NCBI GenBank assembly: GCA_001598975.1
Contig: BBXU01000161.1
Span: 1 to 10,668, forward strand
DNA from: Parachlorella kessleri
Taxonomy: Eukaryota; Chlorophyta; Trebouxiophyceae; Chlorellales; Chlorellaceae
Reading direction: 5' to 3'
Length of the DNA stretch: 10,668 nucleotides
Numbering within the stretch: position 1 is the stretch's first letter; each line of letters begins with the position of its first letter. The notes under the pieces were generated by a model that was given only the letters and a program-made list of their open reading frames with translations, did not search any database and was not told the DNA's origin. A program made the translations under genes and the position numbers. This document shows positions 1 through 7,079 of this stretch, one piece after another.

Positions 1-246
1 GGGGGGTGGGGGGGGCTTGCTCGGTGGCTTGCTCTTGCAGATGACTTGGTCGGCGCGGCCTGCACGAGTGGGCTGTCAGGGAAGTACAAAAGTGTGGTTG
101 CATGGCGGGAGGGGTACGCCCTCATTGGGCACACGTGTGCCGCCCGGTCACCCTGGGTGTCAGGACCCTCCCAGCCTCTGGCCTTCGCAAAGCCAAGCTT
201 GACTGCTGCTCGGACATGCAGCGAGAGGCCCCAGACAGCAGCCCAC
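1..246 (-). other. RFC3 intron 9 (partial), ending in a poly-C tract at the window edge
   Basis: After the CCCGAG codon pair ending exon 9, the transcript enters an intron at GTGGGC (246 downward). No segment down to base 1 encodes the expected next RFC3 residues. Bases 1-15 are almost pure G on the plus strand, so the transcript strand carries a C tract interrupted by one A. Such a pyrimidine run is typical just before a 3' splice site, so exon 10 probably begins a little beyond the edge. The G run could also mark an assembly break. Confidence 0.65.
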
Positions 247-3200
247 CTCGGGGGGTATGCAGTTCACCAGCAGCTCGTACAGCTTGCCTCGCACCAGGTA
301 CAGGTTTTTGGGTGTCTGCTCGCGCGTAAGATCACCCACAATCTCCTGCAGGGTCAGGCGCCAGCACAGCGCCACGTCAGCTCCCGCACGCGCTGCGGCA
401 CATCTGGTCACAGGGTCAAACGCGGAATAAGCAAGCAGCAAGCACCCCCTGGGCCCTGACGGCCCCGCCCTGCTTACGCACAAGGACAGCACCACAGGCG
501 CGTCCTGCTGAGGAGTGGGCACAGTGTCGTGTTATTGCTTACAGGGAGTCCAGATGGGAGAGCAAGAGAAGAGAACCTGAACAGGTGGTCGATGCAAGGG
601 GAGAAGTGTCATGATGTTTCGGGGCGGCCGTTGGGTCTCAACTTTGCAGGGCTGCGGCGACGACAAAATATACTTGCTGCAGGCAGGAAGCCAGGGTCCC
701 TGACGCGCGGCCGGTCAGCTGGCCTCGACAAGTAGCCAACGCAAAATGTCGTCCATGTGATGTGGTCAACCCAGGCCTCCAATGCATGGCTGGCACTGAC
801 GCCTGAGGTGCTGTCCCCCGGTACCCACCTGCACATAGAGCTCCCAGTCGGGCGCGGGTACCTCCTGGCTGTCGGAGAAGGGGTACTGCTGCGCTTTGCA
901 GGCCTCCAAGCTCAGCAGCGCCCGCCGCAGGTTGCGCTGAGAGCTGCCCACCAGGCGGTCCAGCAAGGACTGTGGTGCGAGGCGTCAGGGGGGAATGAGA
1001 GTGAGTGCGACTGCTGCATGTGCCGCGAAGACCTCGCTCATGCACACATGGGGGTGTACTCTTGGGTTTGGGTACTAGCTACGGGGACTGACTGGCATCC
1101 CGGGGTGGTCAGGGGAGGAGGGGCTGACTAAGGGGGCACGGGCGAGAAGTTTGTGATGCAACTAGGGAAACACATTTTGCGGGTCAGGCAATGCCGATGC
1201 CGGGGCGTGAAGCAGTGGGGATCACATGCGGGTTACGTGGGTGGCATCCGGCAGAGGGTGCAGCTGTTATGCTCGTTGCCTTTGCGTAGGCGCAGCAGCG
1301 TGAGTGATGCATGCCTGTCGGGTGTCCACAAATTGGAAGACAGGAAGCACAGTCGTGCCTCAACATAGGGGCACACACCATCCCATGGCCACCGCACTGG
1401 GACACCATGCAGGCAGCCGGCACCCAGCTCAAGGGCAGGCTGACGGTTTAGCAGCTCTGTCCCCGAACTCTCCAGACTGCCCTCCGCTCACCTCCGGGAT
1501 CGTGAGATTCTCTGCCAGCGATACGCGCTCCAGCACATCCTGCATCTCCTGGTGGCTGGGCGACCGCACCCGCACACACAGGCACCGGCTACGCACCGGC
1601 TCGATGACCTGCGGCGCGTGCAATGGCAACACACAAGGCAGCTGGCAGGGTTGGGTGGCTGTTCCCCCGCCAAGGGTGAGGTGAAGGACTCGCAGGGCAC
1701 TCCTACAGCGCCTACCACTGCTGGCAAATCATACAGCTAAGGCAGTGGGCCTGCACCCCGACCCAGCTCCCAGCAGCCACGATTCATGGAGACACAGTCT
1801 GCCTTGGGCTGACCACTGGACCATCCTCGCAGTTTTACAGTTCTCACCTTCTGACAGGACCTCTGGTGCACCCGTCGCAGACCCCCATCTCCCAGGGTCC
1901 TCAGTGACAGCCATGCATGCCACGGCCGGCCGCGCTGGACTGTGAGGCAGCCCCAGCTCCAGCAGGCTCATGGGCAGTCGCAGAGCGCAGCCCAGGAGCA
2001 AGGCAGCCGCTCACCTTGGAGACGTTGTTGCAGCACAAAACCAGGCGGCACGCTGCCGAGTATTTCTCCATGGTCCGGCGGAGCCCGTGCTGCGCCTCCT
2101 TGCTGAGGCGGTCCACCTCATTCAGCACCAGCACCTGCCCCAAGAAGAAGTAAACCACTACATCAACCCCAGGTGTGCCATTGATGGTATCAACTCCCCT
2201 AGTGTTGCTTGATGGTGCGCTCGTAAGCCGGCTAGAAGACTACTGCAACGATGGGACTCCGACCTTAAAGCGGGCAATTGAGGGGGCTGTGCTGCTTTCC
2301 AGGACAACAAAAAAAGGGAACTCCGGAACCGTTCAAGAGGTGCACCTCTTGCGGAGCCGTCTGGGCACATGACATAAAGGGTTCAACATCCAGGCAAGAC
2401 CACCTGGGACAAATGTTTTCAGTTTGGCACCTTTTGGCACGCTGCGCCTGCGCCACCCTTGGCTCACCTTGAACACCCGCTGGCCATCTGTTCCCACTGG
2501 CCGGTTCCTGGCCATTTCCTGCACAAGCAAGCAATACATGCACAATGGGAAAGTGTCCTTGGAGACGGGCCGGTCACCTTGACACACTGCCCAGCTGCTA
2601 ACAGCAAGGTTGTTCCCAGTAAACTCCAAAGCTGCCGCCGCCCCAGGCGCCAACCAAGAACAGCAGCTAGGTCAGCAGTCCAGGCTGGTACAAACTTCCA
2701 AGCAGCCACACAAGCACCTACATTCATGCGCCTCAGCCTCGCGCCCCACTTTTGCTGCCGCTCTGTGGGCCCCTTGGACAACCCCCCAAGCACGAGAAAT
2801 GCCTGCCAGCCATGGTGGCAGGCACGACCACCCAGCCGGCTCGTTGGGCACCTCTCTGCTCAAACCGTAAGAGTGCTGACGATCTATCTCCTTCCCGGTA
2901 CAGGGCTGAGCTATCAGCCTGTCAGCTCAGCCTCACGACCTCGGTCCTCAACCAGCCCGCGGCCGCACCAAATCAAATTCATCGAAGAGCGTTGCCACAA
3001 GTGCACCAGCATTGGATCTCCTCGGCACCTTGATGATCTCCTGGACCACATAGCGGTCATTGTTGCCCACATCGCTGGGGTTGAGCTCCACGTGGTAAGC
3101 GCTGCTGACTGTGGTGAACTCTACCTCTAGCTTGCGGCTGGGCAGCTCGATGGTCCATGGCTTACACTCCACTTTTAGCTGCGAAAGCGGAAGCAAGGGT

Positions 3201-3857
3201 ACGGCAAAGGGCGGTGTGTGAGAAGGAGGTGCGTGCCAGGTGTGGTGCGCAAGGAGGCGGGCGGACGAGGGCGGCATGGGATACCCTCCATGTTTGGGCC
3301 CGGGCTGGGAGAAGGGTGGGGGAAGGCAAGGAGGCACGGCACCAGGATCTGACCAGCTCACATTGCATCGTTATCTTAGGGTGCACAAGATTGGGGAGAC
3401 AAGGTGCCACGCTTTGTACCCAGGTGACCGGCGCCGGAGACAGCCGGCCGGATGCTGCCTCTGACACCAAACACCCAGCGCTTCACCTTCTCTACGCCAG
3501 CGCCATAGATCTCCCGCAGGAGGGCCAGGATCAGGGTCTTCTTCCCTGCTCCAGAAGGCCCATAGAACAGTGTGTGTGGGCAATCCCCATTTCCAACCTG
3601 CATAACGTGCCAAGGACCCTCCTTTGGGCATGCCGTATAAGTTCTTGCAGCAGCTACAGTGTTGTCTGGGCTTACCAGCTTTTGTAAATTGCCTGCAATA
3701 TCCTTGTGCAGTACGAACTTGTCAAGAGTGTGTGGTCGATACTGCAGCAACAGAGGAGACGCCCAACTTGATGTGATCCAAGGTTTCTTAGTGCAGCAGG
3801 CAGCACCATAGTGCCTTGGAAGGGCACTGAGTATAACACCTTATCTACGATCAACAT
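247..3857 (-). CDS. RFC3: Replication factor C subunit 3 (clamp loader small subunit), nine exons, C-terminal end outside window
   Basis: RFC3 is an AAA+ subunit of the nuclear RFC complex, which loads PCNA at primer-template junctions; it is the human RFC3 / yeast Rfc5 type. Exons, in transcript order: 3857-3840, 3741-3676, 3597-3487, 3178-3029, 2518-2468, 2134-2015, 1608-1492, 969-829, 345-247. Each junction has GT and CAG borders, each exon is a multiple of three, and they join to 291 residues without a stop. Visible motifs: VDK-YRP box across exons 1-2 (residues 4-9); Walker [10 protein letters not shown] (41-49); Walker-B position VLVLNEVD (133-140); RRTMEKY (151-157); SRC (179-181), the arginine-finger motif; sensor-2-like SQRNLRRAL (221-229); collar region starting with [16 protein letters not shown]. 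The Walker B lacks the usual DEAD acid, as in other members of this subunit, so ATP hydrolysis by it is doubtful. The only ATG fitting the family start is at 3857. Known members have about 355 residues, so about 60 C-terminal collar residues are missing here because the window ends. The family's Trp at residue 3 is Ile. The gene diverges from the TGD4-like gene. Confidence 0.96.
346..3839 (-). other. RFC3 introns 1-8
   Basis: Introns on the minus strand, with lengths: 3839-3742 (98), 3675-3598 (78), 3486-3179 (308), 3028-2519 (510), 2467-2135 (333), 2014-1609 (406), 1491-970 (522), 828-346 (483). The donors are GTGTTA, GTAAGC, GTGAAG, GTGCCG, three times GTGAGC, then GTGGGT. Seven acceptors are GCAG and one (intron 7) is ACAG. 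All are phase 0. Apart from the hairpin at 2904-2932, I see no gene, tRNA or clear snoRNA in them. Confidence 0.9.
2904..2932. repeat. Perfect 9-bp inverted repeat in RFC3 intron 4
   Basis: GGCTGAGCT (2904-2912) and AGCTCAGCC (2924-2932) are exact reverse complements around an 11-base loop. In the transcript this would fold about 100 bases after the intron 4 donor. It could shape splicing or be the remnant of a small inverted-repeat element. No target-site duplication was recognised. Confidence 0.55.
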
Positions 3858-4018
3858 AGTTTAGCTGCGAGCTTGGTTTTGCTTGGACTGCACCACTGTG
3901 ATGGCGCCGTGGGACACGTTGATCACTCAAAGCAGCCAAGCAGGCTGTCTACAGACCACAGGTTGAACGATCCTACTGTTCCAGGCAAAGCATCACATGC
4001 TTGTTGTTTTGAGTAGGT

Positions 4019-4026
4019 ATTGGCGG
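4019..4026 (+). promoter_or_regulatory. E2F-like site overlapping a reverse CCAAT box
   Basis: ATTGGCGG fits the plant E2F consensus WTTSSCSS and begins with ATTGG, a CCAAT box read on the minus strand. It lies about 160 bases upstream of the RFC3 start codon. RFC subunit genes are known E2F targets in plants, so the position is sensible. A match to this loose consensus has roughly a one-in-three chance of occurring somewhere in 307 bases on two strands, so the evidence is weak. Confidence 0.35.
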
Positions 4027-4031
4027 GCTTG

Positions 4032-4054
4032 GTAGTAACGTAATATTTTACTAC
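4032..4054. repeat. Short inverted repeat in the shared promoter
   Basis: GTAGTAA (4032-4038) is followed after nine bases by its exact reverse complement TTACTAC (4048-4054). The AT-rich spacer covers the TATA-like stretch. It sits near the middle of the divergent promoter and could be a dimeric factor site or a chance palindrome. Confidence 0.5.
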
Positions 4055-4164
4055 TCTATCCCTGTAGTTACCAACATACACATACATCCTCCCAGCTGCG
4101 TAGCCTGCCCATCAATCATGATGTCATGTCAAGATTGACGCTGTGCAATTGGTAAGTTAACGAC

Positions 4165-7033
4165 ATGCCACTTATTCCAGAAAAGCTTTCCTCCCGGCAG
4201 GATGTCAAGTCAGCTATTGCGTGTCAGTTCTGGGAACAGCCGTCACACTCGCCAAGGTCGATCGACGGGCAGGTTTGGTCGCTGCCCTGCGAGCCCCCAG
4301 CCCTCAACCTGACAGGCTCGTCAGGCCTGTCTAGGACGCAGCAGCTGCTGGCCGCACAGGCCCTTGGTTTGCCTGCCGCCCCATCCTACAATGCTGACAG
4401 TGAGGGCCTGGTAAGTCTGGCTGTAGCGCATAGGACACTGGGCCGTTGCCTACTTGCAGCATCCTGCCGACAGTTGTAATGCCAGCCTTCCTTCCAGCGC
4501 AGGTGCTTGACCGCATCCTCGCCAGGCTGGGTGGCAAGCGTTGGTGGGTGGCAGTCGGCGGCCGCACCAAGGTGCAGCGGATGTGGAAGCGTGGCCCTGG
4601 AGCCAAGGACAAGGTGAGCATCCCCAACGGTTCCTTGGCTGACCTTATGCTGGCGCGCTGCCCTCTCCCAGGCAACCCATGCTGCTGCTTAGGTCTGGAG
4701 TATGCTGCCTGGCTTGCCTGCGAGTGTGTATTTCACCGCCGGCTGCGGCATGCCCCCTTCTGGCTCATGACCCCTTGGTGTTTAATGGTGCTGAAGGGCG
4801 CAGTTCGCAGGTGATATGCCATAGTACTTGCATCTTGCTTGTCTGCAGGTGCAAGCTCTGCAGGACCTTGACAACTATGGCGCGGTGGCCAGGGGCCGCT
4901 TCCAGCTTGGCAGGTGTGCTTGTGCGGCAGCCTTGCGAGGGGTGTGGTTACAACTTCAACTTGGTGTCGTGTCGCCCTTGGTACGCATAGCTCAGCAGCA
5001 GTGAAAGCACCCTTTTGCAGTTTGCAGATGCAGAACAGATAGCATCTGCTACTTCGCACAATCATTTGAGTTCTCCATGTGCAGGCGGCTGACTCTGAAT
5101 GGAGTTGTGGAGTCGCGCAGCCTCACTCAGCTGCAGCAACGGATAAGCCACCAGGCAGCTACAGCCACCGTTGCCCTGCGTAGACGGCTGAGAGGGCCAG
5201 CACTCACCAGGCAGGCAGCCGCGGCTCCTGATCCCGCAGTAGCATTTCTTGCCAGTGATGCCTCCACCCTGATACTGGAAGAAGCAGTAGCGGAGCAGCC
5301 TAGCGATGGCCTGGGCCCTGCGTTGCAGCTGGACCCACTCCCGCTCTCTGCTTCTGGACTGCCAGGGCTGGCTGCAACGGGGCCAGCCAGCCCCCTCGCC
5401 TTGCCGGCATCGCCTAGCGGCCCTGGCGGCAGCCGCAGCAGCAGCCAAAGGTCTGGTTCCAGGAGCGATGGGGAGCTGTTGCGAGCCCACGGGACCCTCA
5501 AGTGCGCACTGCCGGGCCACGACCTCACAGCCACGGTGTGAAGTGGAAGCGGTTAGATGGCGGTCTGGCTGTTAACTGTGAAGCGTGTGGCAGACTACAG
5601 TTACCCCTGCTGGAGCAGCCTTAGAGTCCATGGCCGCTGGTTGTTTGGTCCGGGCGTTGGTTGTGTGGGGCTTGCTGCCCTAAACTTGCTGATCAGCCGA
5701 TCATTAATAGTAGCAAGAAGCAGTATTGTAACACCCTGGAGCCAGCCTGCCGGATGCCAGAATCGCCATCTGGCTGTAGAAGTTTGTGGTGCAGGGGCTG
5801 AGGATAAGTTGTAGGTGACATTTGCCCCTGGCATGCGAGTGCAGGCCGGGTACCAGCAGGATTATGTTGACAACAGCGGGGAGTACGCTCACGTGCCTCT
5901 GGCGCTGAGCCTGGACCTTGCCAGTCAGTACCGCCCAGACGGCCTGCAGTACAGGGTGGGCCTCCACCAGGTGAATGGGTGATGGGTGGGTCAGCTGGTT
6001 CCAGGTTTCCGCAGGAGGCCAAGCATGTTCTCTTGGTAGGGGCATGGCCAAGCGCTGGAACCCGGCTTGAGTGGCTATAAGTAAAGCCTCGGAAGTGCCG
6101 CATGTGTTGGTGCCCAAGTGCGCGTCCCTGCAGCAACGCATTCTACCTGCCCTTTGCGGGTAGCATGTGCCACTGAGATGGGGAGCAAGTGCCCGTAACG
6201 GTCTAGGAGAGGTATTCAAAAGTACCTCTCTGGTAATGCAGGTGACCGCTCCTGCTGTTGAGGGTTCCTTCAAGGCGGCCTCCCGCCTGCGCACAACCCT
6301 CCATGTTCAGGGCGCGGTGGCCGTGGAAGGAGAGGCGCATATCTGGAAGCCGGCCGCGCCCTCTGCCCCCCAGGCCCAGCAGCAGCAGCAGCAGGAGAAG
6401 CAGACAGGAGCAGCTGGCACCATAACCGCAGCAGGAGCAGCAGACGCAGCAGGAGCGGTGGGGCCCTCTGGTGCGGGGGCTGCTGCGGGTGCCACCCCTG
6501 GCGGCCCTCAGCCTGGGGTGGCCGGGGCCAGGGCAAGGGATGCCCTATCTGGTCAGTCTCCCAGCAGCCGACCTAGCGACCCACAAGGCGCACCTGCACA
6601 GCAACAAGGCGTGGCGCCTGCAGAGGCCGGCGCAGTACTGGGGACGCGGCAGCCACAAGAGGGCACGGAAAGCGACAACGCCGGGCCTGCCAGCAGGGTG
6701 GCCACAGCACTTGAGTCTGCAGCGCGGGCAGATGCGGGGCTGGATGCGGAGACCGAGGATTCGCAGCCTCAGACGCCGCCGAGGCGAGCATTCAGGAGGC
6801 GCAGTTTAGCGGAGGCCGGGGCGGTCCAAGGCAAGGAGGAAGGGAGCAGGGTTCCTGGCAGCCCACGGGAGCCGCCGCCCCAGCAACAGCACCAACAAAC
6901 GCAACAACATGAGCAGCTGCAGCAGCATAGCAGCCCTCACCAGCAGCAGGTGCAGCAACGTCCTGATGTGGGGTCTGGACTTCATCGTCAAGGGGATGGG
7001 TTGCCAGGTGCCCCGGCAGTTCAACCAGGCGGC

Positions 7034-7079
<46 letters not shown>

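Larger units (their letters stand above)
3858..4164. promoter_or_regulatory. Bidirectional intergenic region between RFC3 and the TGD4-like gene
   Basis: These 307 bases separate the two divergent ATGs and must hold both core promoters and both 5' untranslated regions. The stretch is visibly richer in A and T than the exons, particularly around 4041-4050 (TAATATTTTA), which could serve as a TATA-like element. It also holds an E2F-like site, an inverted repeat, and a near-palindromic CATGATGTCATG at 4117-4128 resembling a CRE-type bZIP site. Transcription starts cannot be placed from sequence alone. The promoter role is inferred from gene orientation. Confidence 0.7.

Noticed and set aside
19..45. 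A possible last RFC3 exon beginning GTCATC on the minus strand, echoing the expected VI
   Set aside because: The residues that follow (CKSKPPSK) do not fit the RFC collar and no proper CAG acceptor precedes it.
2459..3130. A 223-codon plus-strand frame
   Set aside because: It lies antisense to RFC3 exons 4-5 and intron 4; the minus strand gives clear family matches and this frame gives none.
3742..3750. An RFC3 start at TTG 3750 giving MLQYRPH
   Set aside because: TTG is not a usual nuclear start, and the bases CTGCAG there are the 3' splice site of intron 1; the upstream ATG at 3857 supplies the missing VDK.
6167..6241. An upstream ATG at 6176 region or other start making exon 6 a stand-alone protein
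   Set aside because: The bases before 6242 do not resemble TGD4, and a CAG acceptor at 6239-6241 joins exon 5 in phase with the conserved beta segments.
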